Notes: generated by a model not told the origin, from the sequence alone. A stretch of DNA of 64,000 nt from Sphingobacterium bambusae (GCF_033955345.1 NZ_CP138332.1:4154001-4218000), one strand, 5' to 3'; shown: positions 8,190 through 18,991, counted from the first letter of the stretch. Translations and numbers: made by a program.

Positions 8190-9419
8190 ATGGATATATT
8201 TAGATCCCTTGCTTACCCTAATTTTCGATTACATGTTATCGGTCAGGCTATCTCCCTATTGGGCACTTGGATGCAACGTGTTGCTATCAGCTGGCTGGTT
8301 TACGAAATGACCAATTCTGTCTTTTGGCTAGGTTTTGTGCAGTTCATATCACTGCTACCATCTCTGATCCTTTCGCCTTTTATCGGTTCTTTTGTCGATC
8401 GCCACAAGAAATATAAGCTTGTTTTTATCACGCAGATAGGCTTAATGGTACAGGCCGCGGTGCTGACCTTGGTTGTGGGTATGCGTTGGGAAACGGTGTT
8501 CTTGTTATCTATACTGGGCTTTGTGCAGGGTATCATCAATGCCTTTGATGTTATGGGTAGGCAATCGTTGATGATATCGCTCGTTGATGAACGTCGTGAT
8601 CTGCCCAACGCTATCGCCTTAAATTCATCCATTTTTAATGCTGCGAGGATGGTTGGCCCCGCAATAGGGGGGATTCTGTTGACGAAATACGGCGAATTTG
8701 TATGCTTTGGTGTTAATTTCGTTAGCTTTGTTCCTGTCATCATTTGCTTGATGTTGATGCGTGTGAAAGAGGATCGTTCGAAATTGACGAAAGAAAGTAA
8801 TTGGACAGGATTGGTTGAGGGCTTCAGTTACCTTCGTCGATCGCCACATATAGCCTCTTTAATTATTGTTCTCACTTTTTCCAGTTTATTTGTTATCCCA
8901 TACACGTCGCTATTGCCGGCCGTTGCTAAGGACTTGTTCAAGGGGGACGAGTCTACATTTTCTTGGTTTGAAAGTGCAGCTGGCTTTGGTGCTATGATCG
9001 GAGCGATTAGTATGGCGCGATTAAAATCTGGTGAAAACCTGCGCTATCGGGTTTTGTTCGCCGCATTTATGATGGGCATATCGCTCTGTCTGCTTGCTTT
9101 TGCTCACTATCTTCCGACAGCCTTATTGTTTACGATGATGGTGTCCATGGCCATGATGATGCAAAATTCATCGATCAATACATATATACAGACGCATGCT
9201 GTATCCAGTTACCGTGCGCGAACGATCAGCTATTATGTGATGGCTTTTCAGGGAATTGCGCCAATAGGAGCGCTCTTTGTCGGCGCTACGGCATCTTACT
9301 TTGGTATCAAGCATACACTATACATCATGGGTGGGGCAGGCATGCTTATCTCGTTGGGATACTATACCTATATTAGGCTACACATTCACCGACGCCTATT
9401 TAAGTTTCCGGGTTCGTAA
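8190..9419 (+). CDS. MFS transporter (MFS_3 type)
   Basis: This 409-residue integral membrane protein has about 12 hydrophobic segments and a motif-A-like loop GSFVDRHKKYK (66-76) between the second and third segments. The start, FRSLAYPNFRLHVIGQAISLLGTWMQ, is typical of the EntS-like MFS_3 exporters, which use the proton gradient to expel siderophores or drugs. The substrate is unknown. It is divergent from tal, and its last 24 nt overlap the convergent retropepsin-like gene. Confidence 0.85.
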   Translation: MDIFRSLAYPNFRLHVIGQAISLLGTWMQRVAISWLVYEMTNSVFWLGFVQFISLLPSLILSPFIGSFVDRHKKYKLVFITQIGLMVQAAVLTLVVGMRWETVFLLSILGFVQGIINAFDVMGRQSLMISLVDERRDLPNAIALNSSIFNAARMVGPAIGGILLTKYGEFVCFGVNFVSFVPVIICLMLMRVKEDRSKLTKESNWTGLVEGFSYLRRSPHIASLIIVLTFSSLFVIPYTSLLPAVAKDLFKGDESTFSWFESAAGFGAMIGAISMARLKSGENLRYRVLFAAFMMGISLCLLAFAHYLPTALLFTMMVSMAMMMQNSSINTYIQTHAVSSYRARTISYYVMAFQGIAPIGALFVGATASYFGIKHTLYIMGGAGMLISLGYYTYIRLHIHRRLFKFPGS

Positions 9420-9833
9420 AGTCAGCATTTGCTTGAAATAATCAATCTTTGCACCATACGGGCGGAGGATATCGCCGCCAATAACACCTATAACAGGCTC
9501 TAAATTCATCTGTTCGTAAGCATAATTGATCGAACTCAGGTCCAAAACGGCGGTCAAGAAATGTTTATGCTGCCAATTGTGTATTTTGAACAAAGGGATT
9601 TCCAGCGTAAAGCTTTCCATGGAATTGGTGCCCAAGCCCGTGGATAGAATATCGGTATTCTGAAAGCGTTCTTCAGGTATGCCCGAATGCAAAAGGGTGG
9701 TTTTGTCCAATACCGTTTTTGATGCGCCGGTGTCCAGCACCATTTTAAAGCGTTGGTCAAAAAGTTCTACATCGACCAAAAGATGGTATCCATCGCCATG
9801 AAGGTCGATTATCGTTAGTGGAATTTTTTGCAT
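9396..9833 (-). CDS. Retropepsin-like aspartic protease
   Basis: This 145-residue protein has the aspartic protease signature VLDTGASKTVLD with Asp34 and, near the C-terminus, GVIGGDILRPYGAKIDY, the usual second motif of bacterial retropepsin-like proteins. Such proteins act as homodimers. There is no signal peptide, so a cytoplasmic location is expected. The substrate is unknown. Its 3' end overlaps the end of the MFS gene by 24 nt on the opposite strand. Confidence 0.8.
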   Translation of the reverse strand: MQKIPLTIIDLHGDGYHLLVDVELFDQRFKMVLDTGASKTVLDKTTLLHSGIPEERFQNTDILSTGLGTNSMESFTLEIPLFKIHNWQHKHFLTAVLDLSSINYAYEQMNLEPVIGVIGGDILRPYGAKIDYFKQMLTLRTRKLK

Positions 9834-9899
9834 GGTCTAAACATAAACATTTTTTCTTGACTTGTCATGCTCGATGTACATCAGCTCAACATAATTAAA

Positions 9900-9930
9900 T
9901 AAGAAATGGAAACAATATTCCCATTTCTTA
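9900..9930 (-). terminator. Probable terminator of mdh
   Basis: A perfect 10-bp stem (9900-9909 with 9921-9930) with an 11-nt loop, 20 nt past the mdh stop. The minus-strand tail is T/A-rich rather than a pure T run. Confidence 0.6.
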
Positions 9931-9950
9931 TGGTTATGTGATAGTCGATT

Positions 9951-10889
9951 CTAGATAATATGGTTATCGCGCAATACTTGGTTCATTGCGCGCACGGCGT
10001 CTGCGCTTTTCGCAAATGCCTCTTTTTCCGAGTCAGATAGTGCTAACGGTACAATACGATCCCAGCCATTTTTATTGATGATCACCGGTACCCCGATATG
10101 GATGTCTTCCTGATCAAACTCCCCTTCCAAATAAACGGAAGCGGTGAACAGGCGATTTTGGTCGCGTACGATGCTTTCTACCATGGCTGCTGCAGCAGCG
10201 CCTGGTGCATACCAAGCCGAGGTGCCGATCAAGGCCGTCAAGGTAGCACCACCTACCATGGTTTTCTGTACAATATCCGCTTGTTCTTCTTCCGAAAGAA
10301 ATTCCTTGACGGGGATGCTGTTCCACGTGGCATGCTTGATCAGCGGAATCATCGTCGTATCGCCATGTCCTCCAATAACAATAGCTTGCAGATCATTTGC
10401 TGACGCATTTAATTTGTCTGCGATTTGGTATTTGAAACGTGCCGAGTCGAGCGCACCGCCCATCCCGATAATCCTGTTCTTAGGGATTCCGCTTGATTTC
10501 AGCGCTAAATAGGTCATGGTATCCATTGGGTTGGATACCACTATTATGATAATATCTGGTGAATATTCCAGTAGATTTTGTACCACGGTTTTTACAATTC
10601 CTGCGTTCGTTCCAATCAACTCTTCCCTTGTCATGCCTGGTTTTCTAGGTATCCCAGACGTGATTACCGCTACGGCCGAGCCAGCCGTTTGTAGGTAGTC
10701 GTTCGTGGCGCCTTTGATCTTGCTGTCAAAGCCCAATAGTGCTGCTGTTTGCATCATATCCTGCGCTTTTCCTTCGGCCACACCTTCTTTGATATCTAAG
10801 AGAACAATCTCTTCGGCAATGTTTTTCCGTACAAGGTTGTCTGCCGTGGTTGCGCCGACGGCACCTGCTCCAATCACTGTAATTTTCAT
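9951..10889 (-). CDS. mdh: Malate dehydrogenase (LDH-like type)
   Basis: This 312-residue NAD-dependent enzyme oxidises malate to oxaloacetate in the TCA cycle. The Rossmann motif GAGAVG (7-12), Asp32 for NAD selectivity, substrate-binding Arg82 and Arg88 (GIPRKPGMTREE), Arg151, and catalytic His175 (GGHGDTTM) are all visible. This is the LDH-like, tetrameric class common in Bacteroidota and Chlorobi. It appears monocistronic. Confidence 0.95.
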   Translation of the reverse strand: MKITVIGAGAVGATTADNLVRKNIAEEIVLLDIKEGVAEGKAQDMMQTAALLGFDSKIKGATNDYLQTAGSAVAVITSGIPRKPGMTREELIGTNAGIVKTVVQNLLEYSPDIIIIVVSNPMDTMTYLALKSSGIPKNRIIGMGGALDSARFKYQIADKLNASANDLQAIVIGGHGDTTMIPLIKHATWNSIPVKEFLSEEEQADIVQKTMVGGATLTALIGTSAWYAPGAAAAAMVESIVRDQNRLFTASVYLEGEFDQEDIHIGVPVIINKNGWDRIVPLALSDSEKEAFAKSADAVRAMNQVLRDNHII

Positions 10890-11038
10890 GTTTTCTGGAT
10901 TTTATGGTAAGAACTGATATCTAGTTAAATATACTAAAAAGTTGCTGTAATCTTCGATACTATAGGAAGATGTTTGTCATTTTTACCAGAAGCTGCTCGC
11001 TGGTCTTCCCGAAAGATATCTCCAAATATGGGCATAAA

Positions 11039-11072
11039 AAACACCTTCCTCGGTTTGCTGAGGAAGGTGTTT
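11039..11072 (-). terminator. Terminator of tamB-tamL
   Basis: A 13-bp stem (11039-11051 with 11060-11072) with an 8-nt loop is followed on the minus strand by a run of six T residues. It is 17 nt past the tamL stop. Confidence 0.88.
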
Positions 11073-11089
11073 GTTCGTTGAATGCTTTC

Positions 11090-13399
11090 TTAGAAAGGAT
11101 AGCCGATGGCAAGATTGAATACGAGGTTGTTGCGTCTCCAGTCTCGATCGCGAATATCAATGTATTTAAATACCCAGCGATCACCTGTCTCGCGGTAGGG
11201 TACGCGGAATGGTATTGCAAGATCGGTCCGGATGATCAAAAAGTCCAAATCAACACGTAAACCTAAACCACCCCCAACGGCCAGTTCTTTATAGAAATCT
11301 TTTGTCAAGGTACCTCCCGGTTTACTTTCATCGGCACGCTGCAGCCAGATGTTTCCGGCATCCACAAAGGCTGCCCAATGGAATATCCCGGATATCTGCG
11401 AGCGATATTCGGTATTGAGTTCCAACTTATAATCCCCCGTTTGGTCGGCAAAGAAGTTGTCCTGCCCAACGTTCTCTGGCACGGCCGTACCAGGACCTAC
11501 AGCCCTCGCTCGATAGGCGCGCAAACCGTTTGGACCACCTGAGAAATACTGTTTCAAGTAAGGCAGCGACAGGGAATTTCCGTAAGAGTAACTGGTTCCT
11601 ACCATGATGCGCGATGCCAACTGCGAATTAGCAGACAGTTTTAGATAATGCCGAAAATCGACCTCCGCTTTGATAAATTGCGCGTAGGTTGTACCGAATA
11701 GTTGTTTGAAATTGCCGTCGCTGGCATTTGCTCCTTGTATCAACCCTAAGACATTTCCTGAGGTATTCATGCCCGCTTTTACGTAATAGGTATTAGTACG
11801 GTGGGCTTCCATAGAGTTGGTGAACGTAAAGTTATAGTTGGGACCGAATGAAAACTGTGGATCAACGATGTGACGTAGGGTAGGGACGGTATCCATCTGC
11901 GCACGGTAAGCGTCCGTGATGTTCCGCGGCTGCACATAGATAATCTCGAGTGCCGCAAGATCATGCTGCTTCTGTTCCGATTCTTTCCAGTTGTAGCCGT
12001 AGTTCAAGGTCAACGAATTTAAGGTGTATGCGTTTCTACGGTTCAAAAATTCGTATCCTATCTTGGAATAGGTTTTCGGGATAAAACGACGCGAAGGTGC
12101 CCATTTGTAGGGCGATAACAGCCTAGGCCAAACAACACCTACCTCAGCGCCATAACGAAGGTAACTGGAATTTAAATTAACATTGCCGCCCGTTTGTGTT
12201 TCATAACCGCCAAACACGCTTAACGTTAATGTCTCAAAACCTTTAAAGGCGTTACGCAAGGTCCAGTTTACATTTGCCTCTGTACCGTTGTAAACAGCGG
12301 CAGTTTTTGCGAGCACCTCAAAGCGGATCGATTTTCGCTGCATGGGAGTGAGGTAGTAGTATACATCCATAGTGTTGGTCGAATCGGGGCTATCCACAAA
12401 ATTGTTCTTGACAAATTTGAAGGCGTTGAGGTTCACCAAATGGCTGATTGTCATGTTGTGATCGTGCCTGTTGTAGGTGTCTCCTTTATGAAAGAAGATG
12501 TGTTTGGCCAATACGGGTTTACGGTATGTGTTCTCCGGATCGATGATGTAGTAGTTATCTCGAAACAGCTGCGAGCTGCGTGGACGTGCCGTGCGAAATC
12601 CTTCGGACGTTTGTTCGTAATTAGGGTAAATAAAGATATTACCAATTTTTTGTGGCGATTTTGCCTTTTCTGCAGTCTCCGGTTTTATCGTTACATACAT
12701 GTCTACCTTGTCGCCACCTTTGGTACTATCTACCTCCACCAAAATATTATCCGGTGAAAAATAATAATAACCTTTATTCTTAAGGTCGTTATCGATGCGG
12801 TCGCGTTCGTTCAGTATGACATCCAAGTTGTAGTTGCTGCCCAGTTTTAATAACGAGCTGTCTTTGGTGCTCAAGATATCCCTACCGAGTTGTTTATTGG
12901 GATCGACCTCAAAATCCACCTTGGCAATACGGTAGATGTTTCCCGGAAAAGCGTTGTAGTTTACTTCTGCCAGTTTACCATGGATGCTGGTGTCAGAGGT
13001 TACATAGGCATTGAAGAAGCCGAGATTTTCTAACCTGTTTCGCAGGAGGTTTTCATTATATTCTCGGTTAACATCGCTCAAGAGTACCGGTTCTTCGCCT
13101 TGCTTCTTTAGCCAGCGTTTCACGAATCCGGTGGTGGTATCAGGTCCACCACCCATGTTCCAAAAGCCTAGCTTAAAGCGTACACCCAACAGTTTTTTGT
13201 TGGGTTTTGGTGTAAGCAATCCCTGAAGCTGCTCTTCGAAGGCTTGTTTTCGCTCCGCAGGAATGCTGTCCTTATGAATGATTACATTACCCTTGTCGTA
13301 CAGTTTTTCGTCCTCAGCGAGGTACTTGGTCGAATTACATGCGCCTGCCAGCACCAAGGCAACCAGCCCTAACAGAACGGGATATTGACTAGTCTTCAT
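11090..13399 (-). CDS. tamL: TamL: TamA/BamA-like outer membrane lipoprotein
   Basis: The 769-residue protein has a lipoprotein signal (LAGAC, Cys21) followed by STKYLAEDEKLY, the usual start of Bacteroidota TamL. POTRA-like repeats fill about residues 40-350. A 16-stranded Omp85 barrel follows, with the barrel motif GGPNGLRAYRARAVGPG and a C-terminal Phe. TamL with TamB is thought to carry material or insert proteins at the outer membrane. I chose the ATG at 13399, which overlaps the tamB stop by 11 nt and places the signal peptide correctly; ATGs at 13405 to 13447 are alternatives. The overlap suggests translational coupling. Confidence 0.9.
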   Translation of the reverse strand: MKTSQYPVLLGLVALVLAGACNSTKYLAEDEKLYDKGNVIIHKDSIPAERKQAFEEQLQGLLTPKPNKKLLGVRFKLGFWNMGGGPDTTTGFVKRWLKKQGEEPVLLSDVNREYNENLLRNRLENLGFFNAYVTSDTSIHGKLAEVNYNAFPGNIYRIAKVDFEVDPNKQLGRDILSTKDSSLLKLGSNYNLDVILNERDRIDNDLKNKGYYYFSPDNILVEVDSTKGGDKVDMYVTIKPETAEKAKSPQKIGNIFIYPNYEQTSEGFRTARPRSSQLFRDNYYIIDPENTYRKPVLAKHIFFHKGDTYNRHDHNMTISHLVNLNAFKFVKNNFVDSPDSTNTMDVYYYLTPMQRKSIRFEVLAKTAAVYNGTEANVNWTLRNAFKGFETLTLSVFGGYETQTGGNVNLNSSYLRYGAEVGVVWPRLLSPYKWAPSRRFIPKTYSKIGYEFLNRRNAYTLNSLTLNYGYNWKESEQKQHDLAALEIIYVQPRNITDAYRAQMDTVPTLRHIVDPQFSFGPNYNFTFTNSMEAHRTNTYYVKAGMNTSGNVLGLIQGANASDGNFKQLFGTTYAQFIKAEVDFRHYLKLSANSQLASRIMVGTSYSYGNSLSLPYLKQYFSGGPNGLRAYRARAVGPGTAVPENVGQDNFFADQTGDYKLELNTEYRSQISGIFHWAAFVDAGNIWLQRADESKPGGTLTKDFYKELAVGGGLGLRVDLDFLIIRTDLAIPFRVPYRETGDRWVFKYIDIRDRDWRRNNLVFNLAIGYPF

Positions 13400-16300
13400 T
13401 CGCATTCCTTTCTTCATCTTCGTTTCGTATGGCATTCTTTGGGGCATCTATCGTTGTTTTCGTACTGTCTTTTCTTGCATTTTTCGTATCTTCTTTTGTC
13501 GCTAGACTATCGATATCTTCCTTTCGGATCACGCGTGCTGTTGTGTCGATAGCATCGCTCTTGGTGCTATCTTTTTTGTTTTCGTTTTGCTGTTTTTGTC
13601 TTTCTTGCATCCGCTTCCGGAATTCTGGGCTATGCTGCATCAGGCTGTCGCGAATAACAAGACGCACACTATCTCGATACACGGAGTCGGAATCCATTCG
13701 TTCGACGTCGAAACGACGACGGAAACCTTTACTGTCGGTATCATAATATTGTTGCAGCGCTTTCGAGTTCATAAAGAGTTCCTTGAAACGATCATAGCTC
13801 ATGGTAATGATAAAGCCAAGGCCTGTTTCAACAAATTGTCCCTGCAGCGTGGCTTGATATTGATTTTTACGGTACACGCGAGCAAAATAGCGTCCATCTT
13901 TTGATAGTTGGTAGTCCAAGGAAACGTCGCCAGCTATGTTGGAAGCTTTTTCTCCAGGTCGGGAGTTGCCCTCAACCTCGAAATTCGAACCTATTGTGAT
14001 TTTGAGGCGATCGTCGAACAGCATTTTGGATACGCCCACATTAAGATCTGTTCGTGTCTGTGCGTTTCCAGTCAAATAGTCTTCTTCCGATTGGAGGTTG
14101 AAGTCCAATTCTACTCCTTTAACCAAATCGGATGCAAGATTGTTGAGCTGTCCCGTCAGGAACGAACTTACCGTGCTGCGCGCTAGACCTTCGGCGCCGC
14201 CACCACCAGAGAGACTCTCGAAGGGGTTTGAAGACATAAATCGGCCGAGTGCAATCAAAGAAAACACTTGCTTATTCAGTTCTGCCGGATCGGATCGTAT
14301 ATTGGAAAGCGCTATGTTCACTTTGCTGACCACATCTTGAGAAGCAATGGCATTGTTTTCATCCAAATCAATATCAAAATTGATTTGCGGTTTAAACAAT
14401 TCTCCCGTCAAAATAAGCTTTACATCAAACGGAATACGTTGCTTGTAAAGATTTTGACTTTCAGAGCCAACTTGCGATTGCACCAACTCTAAGGTAGAGA
14501 AGCGGTTTCGATAAACAGCCGTAATATCCAATCGTGCGTCCAATGGGTCACCGTTCCACGTGATCGTACTTCCTTTTTGAAAGGTAAATGGTCGTGAAAT
14601 AGGGCCAAGGGAGAATGTATAATCTCCTTTTTCAACCGTATACGTACCAGACATGGTAATCTTATCGCTAGCATCGATAGTCGTATTGATTTCGGCGATA
14701 CCTTGTATATTTAGCGCATCTTTCGTACCCTCATCGAGAATAACCTTAAACTTGGCATCTCTATCAGTGGATAGGTTCAGTGCGATATCATAGCCAGAGA
14801 GCTTGGTAGCAGTTGTTAGTGAATCCAATTGTGCGAATACATTCGCGCGCGCCGTATCGCTACGATTCACAAATTTCACTACACCGTCACGCTGGGCAAG
14901 TCCAGGGTCGTCATTAGGAACAATAAAATTAAAATCTGTTTTATCGTTTACACGAATATCACCGTCCACGCGCGGATTATCCAAGTTACCGGTAATACGC
15001 AGGTTGGATGTCAGGTATAGCTTTCCGAAAAATAGATCGTTGTCTTCTCGTGTCGAGTTTACGGCAGCAAAGTCATCCATGGAGATGTTTAGATTGAAGT
15101 CGAAATCCGTGTATGTTGTTGTGCGGATAGACCCGTTTAAACGAGTGGCATTGCCCCTAGAATCTTTGATGGTAAACTGGCGGAACTGTATGCCTTGGTT
15201 GTTAAAACGTATGGCTTGATTGTCCATCAAAAGGTCGGCGTTGAGCATACCAATATTCATCTTGGCCTGCTGGAAGGTCAGTGCGCCGTCGATGCGAGGC
15301 TGGTCTACCGTTCCCGTTATTTTGATGTCGCCCACCAAATCACCGGCAGCATCTTCAATGTAACCCAAGCTAAAGGCTTGAATCGTTGTCATCTTCATCG
15401 GTTTAAGCGAAAGCGTGGCATCAATCGACGACGGTGCATTCGGCGGGCTGATAAAATTACCGATAAGCTGAACATCGTTTCCATTTTCACTGATTTTGAT
15501 ATCGGCCGCAAAAGTGTTCTCTTGGATGTTGTTTACTTGTATAGCTACATTACCAACCGTATCCTTTCCAAAGTAAAATTTCTCGATATTTAGGTCGGAT
15601 ACAAACACTGGACTGCTTTCTAAACGTGAGATCGTCGCTGTACCATTTATCCCTCCTCCGAGATTCAACGCTTCCGACTCCACGATTTGTGTAAGTGTTT
15701 CTATCCTAAAGTTGTTGAATGTAAGGTCTATCGGCGCATTGCTACTGGAGTCTTTGGATTGAATCAAGAATTCCTGTCCTTTATTGGTCAGTCGGAAGCT
15801 ATCGGCCCTTAGTCCTTGGCTGCCGAAGCTAATCTGGTTAGCAGTGTCGATAGACCATTTCTCATAGTGTAGCACTAAGCCGTCTTCCTTCAGACGTAAT
15901 GCATAATTATTGTCGGCAACTTGCATACCTGCGCCCAAGTGATATTGCTCTTTCCCTGCCTTATCCTTTATCCAAAGGCCAAAATCCAAGTTGTTCTCCA
16001 CGACACTGCCACTGAAGACGGTGTTTGTGAGTTCGATCGTGTTCACCTTAATTCTATTGATCAGTGCCGAATAGTAAAGTGTGCTGTCTGCGGTCGTCAG
16101 GTCGACGCCCACGTTTTCAATGAGTGTACCGCCATACAAAATCTTAGGTGCGATAAGCTTAGCCATAATACTTTTCGACTCGCTATCAAAGGTTCCATCG
16201 AGCGTTACGTCGCGCATCTCCTCTAAATCGGGAAGAAAATCGCGGATAAATCGGGAGTTGTTTAACGTAGCACTGAACTCGAAATTTTGTGGGTCGTAAG

Positions 16301-18755
16301 CCAATGTTGTTGCTGGCTCACCTTTCGGATTGTAATACATCTGGACGATATCTTGTATAGAATTTCCGAGTTGTGTTAGCTTATATTTACCTACTAAGTG
16401 TGCCCTTAAAAATTCTGAATTTAGTACCAGGGTATTTCTGTTGCTGTCGGCAGAAGCGCGAAGTGCAATGGTGTCGAGGGTGTATCGGTCGTTTTCGTAC
16501 GCAATGGATGAGTTAGACACGATGACCGAGCCGTTGAGAAAATCTGGGTCAGCAGTTTCGAGATCGGCCACAATCTTTCCGTGGTATCTGAAATTTTGAT
16601 CCATCAACTTTAGGTTCTGTAGATTGATACTATCAATCATCAGGGTGGCCTGCACTTTTGGATAAGTGCCGCGCATATCGGCGGCGAAGTCCATGTTCAG
16701 CTGTATATTTGGATCGGGACTAACCAACGAACCTGCAATATCGCCACCACTGGCTTGTGCGTCCAGCTTGATATTACGATAGGTGTAACCCATTGCATCC
16801 AGTTGGTTAAGGTTGCCCTCCACTGTGGCATTCATGTTTTTGGGATTCAGACCTGTACCTTCAACTTTAGCCTCTACGGAGATAATGCCCAATACGGAAT
16901 CTTGATTTAAGATATTACCTAAATTAAAATTGTCGACGGAAACGTATGCGTTATATGTCGTATCACGCCCCATGGACATCTTCCCGTTTACCGTTGCATT
17001 TCCCTTTTCCGTTACCAGGCTTAGATTCGTGTCGAAGCCCTTCATTCCGCCTTTAAATGTTCCTGATAAACTGATGGCATTTGGAAGCTGTATGCTGTCT
17101 GGGAGCATCGATTTATCAACAAGGCGCTCAATATCCCCTCTGCCAGTCGTGAATTTTTTCAATTTCAGATCCACATTCAGTTTTTCCATATCGGGAAGTC
17201 CCTTGATGATGGCGCTGGCAACGAGTTGCGTACGGTCAAGTGTTTTAAATTCGATATTCGGAATGGTCAAGTTGTCCATCTTCCCGCGTACCGTTCCGTC
17301 TATATAAAAGGAACGAGCAAGCAAAGGCTTCATCACCTGCATTGTATCTAGATCGGGAACGAAATACCGGATATCGCGCATGTCGATCGTCGTCTTTCGT
17401 ATTTTGGCGTCTACATTGACCAAATTTGGATTGGTGGATATCGCATCTAGCGAAGGATAGGTGATCTTGACGTAGTCACGGATCGTTGTATAAGGTGTCT
17501 GTGCCAGTAGATTCTTTATTTCCGCCCCTTTGCTGCCGTAGACAAAGTCTGCTTGTAGCTTTTTTACCGTAAATCCAGAGTGGTCTTTCATGCTCAGGTT
17601 CTGCAACGAACCGGAAATGGAATCTGTGGAATAATAAAGGTCTTCAAGTTCACCCAAGAAATTAGTGATCTTGATGTTTCCATAGTCGAAGCCTTTCATT
17701 CGGGCTTGATTATCATCTTTAAACCATACATTGGTTTTGTTGATCACGAGCCTATCGGCAGATACGACCCAATTCATGCTGCTTGCTGTTTGCTCCGTAT
17801 CTGTAGCAGTCGTTTTGGTAGCCGCAGGACTTGTCTTGCCAAAAAGGATCTGCGAATCGGATTCATCAAGTGCCACTTCTTCCAAGCGGACGATTTCTTT
17901 ATTAAGATCAAGCTCTTTAATGCCTGCTTGCAGTCGTTTGATGTCGAATTTGGTATCCATTTTGCTCGCTGCATCGGCATAGCTCACGAAGATATTGGAA
18001 AGATCGATGTTTTTAATTTCTAGATCCGGCAAAAGCGAACTGCTTTGTGCCGAGCTGTCGGTAATACCGAGGTCGGCCGCACTTGGTGCTTCGGTATCCG
18101 ATACAGGCTGCCACTGTTTGACGACAGCTGTTAGTCCGTCTATCTTTATATCGGGCATGGAAAATGCCATATTGTTCGTCAGTTCAAACTTCTTGACACG
18201 GGTGTCAAAATGGTTGAGCCGAATATCGGCGCTGGTACCTATTACTTCATCGTTGTAAACAAAATGAATTCTTTTAAAAAGGACATCCTCAATGTTGAAA
18301 ACTAAGGCAGAAGAGCTGTCGGAGGTAGGTGTGCTTTCTTTTTCGGAGGTAAAGGCTTGCATGATGTAGTCGAAGTTGAAGCTACTATCGGGCAGCGTAC
18401 GGCTGATTTTGGCTGTGATACCTTCAAGTTCGAACTCTTCAATTTCCACCGTATTCTTGAGAAGCTTAAACATATTGATATCCACAAGAAGCTTCTCTCC
18501 GGCAATCAAGGTGTCTTTCGATTGATCTTCGAAATACACGTTCTCCAGAACCAATTTTTTTGGGAATGTAATATTCACGTAACCGATACTTACGGGTGTT
18601 CCTATTTTGGTCTCCAAATAATTGGTTACTTTACCAACGACATAGTTTTGAACGGCCGGTATCCGAATAAGAAAAATGATCAGTAAAATGAGAGCGATGA
18701 CACTGCCGATGATCCACAGTATGGTTTTTAGGGCTATTCGTCCGAATCGATTCAA
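13389..18755 (-). CDS. tamB: TamB/AsmA-like inner membrane translocation protein
   Basis: This very large protein (1788 residues) has an uncleaved N-terminal membrane anchor (about residues 10-31, ILWIIGSVIALILLIIF), then a long beta-rich AsmA-like bridge, and ends with the DUF490/TamB domain (about 1250-1690). TamB-type proteins span the periplasm as a hydrophobic groove and have been linked to lipid transport and outer membrane protein assembly. After the TamB domain comes a highly charged tail of roughly 100 residues rich in Lys, Asp, Glu and Arg, which is not part of the domain. It is the first gene of the pair with tamL. Confidence 0.93.
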   Translation of the reverse strand: MNRFGRIALKTILWIIGSVIALILLIIFLIRIPAVQNYVVGKVTNYLETKIGTPVSIGYVNITFPKKLVLENVYFEDQSKDTLIAGEKLLVDINMFKLLKNTVEIEEFELEGITAKISRTLPDSSFNFDYIMQAFTSEKESTPTSDSSSALVFNIEDVLFKRIHFVYNDEVIGTSADIRLNHFDTRVKKFELTNNMAFSMPDIKIDGLTAVVKQWQPVSDTEAPSAADLGITDSSAQSSSLLPDLEIKNIDLSNIFVSYADAASKMDTKFDIKRLQAGIKELDLNKEIVRLEEVALDESDSQILFGKTSPAATKTTATDTEQTASSMNWVVSADRLVINKTNVWFKDDNQARMKGFDYGNIKITNFLGELEDLYYSTDSISGSLQNLSMKDHSGFTVKKLQADFVYGSKGAEIKNLLAQTPYTTIRDYVKITYPSLDAISTNPNLVNVDAKIRKTTIDMRDIRYFVPDLDTMQVMKPLLARSFYIDGTVRGKMDNLTIPNIEFKTLDRTQLVASAIIKGLPDMEKLNVDLKLKKFTTGRGDIERLVDKSMLPDSIQLPNAISLSGTFKGGMKGFDTNLSLVTEKGNATVNGKMSMGRDTTYNAYVSVDNFNLGNILNQDSVLGIISVEAKVEGTGLNPKNMNATVEGNLNQLDAMGYTYRNIKLDAQASGGDIAGSLVSPDPNIQLNMDFAADMRGTYPKVQATLMIDSINLQNLKLMDQNFRYHGKIVADLETADPDFLNGSVIVSNSSIAYENDRYTLDTIALRASADSNRNTLVLNSEFLRAHLVGKYKLTQLGNSIQDIVQMYYNPKGEPATTLAYDPQNFEFSATLNNSRFIRDFLPDLEEMRDVTLDGTFDSESKSIMAKLIAPKILYGGTLIENVGVDLTTADSTLYYSALINRIKVNTIELTNTVFSGSVVENNLDFGLWIKDKAGKEQYHLGAGMQVADNNYALRLKEDGLVLHYEKWSIDTANQISFGSQGLRADSFRLTNKGQEFLIQSKDSSSNAPIDLTFNNFRIETLTQIVESEALNLGGGINGTATISRLESSPVFVSDLNIEKFYFGKDTVGNVAIQVNNIQENTFAADIKISENGNDVQLIGNFISPPNAPSSIDATLSLKPMKMTTIQAFSLGYIEDAAGDLVGDIKITGTVDQPRIDGALTFQQAKMNIGMLNADLLMDNQAIRFNNQGIQFRQFTIKDSRGNATRLNGSIRTTTYTDFDFNLNISMDDFAAVNSTREDNDLFFGKLYLTSNLRITGNLDNPRVDGDIRVNDKTDFNFIVPNDDPGLAQRDGVVKFVNRSDTARANVFAQLDSLTTATKLSGYDIALNLSTDRDAKFKVILDEGTKDALNIQGIAEINTTIDASDKITMSGTYTVEKGDYTFSLGPISRPFTFQKGSTITWNGDPLDARLDITAVYRNRFSTLELVQSQVGSESQNLYKQRIPFDVKLILTGELFKPQINFDIDLDENNAIASQDVVSKVNIALSNIRSDPAELNKQVFSLIALGRFMSSNPFESLSGGGGAEGLARSTVSSFLTGQLNNLASDLVKGVELDFNLQSEEDYLTGNAQTRTDLNVGVSKMLFDDRLKITIGSNFEVEGNSRPGEKASNIAGDVSLDYQLSKDGRYFARVYRKNQYQATLQGQFVETGLGFIITMSYDRFKELFMNSKALQQYYDTDSKGFRRRFDVERMDSDSVYRDSVRLVIRDSLMQHSPEFRKRMQERQKQQNENKKDSTKSDAIDTTARVIRKEDIDSLATKEDTKNARKDSTKTTIDAPKNAIRNEDEERNANED

Positions 18756-18991
18756 AGCAATTTATTTAAAAAATGATGTTATGCGATTACTAAATACTAC
18801 TTAAAAACGCAATATATGCGTAAATGTTTACTTTGCCGTGAATTATTTAGCTTATCACGTGATCGACAAAGATAAAGTTTGTTCGGTAACAGCAGGATTC
18901 GTGCCGCAAATTCCGGTTATGTATTTATCAAAACTGTCATTTTCCAGAATCCTTCCCAAATCCAGTTTTAATATTGTAGTTTAGATACATC

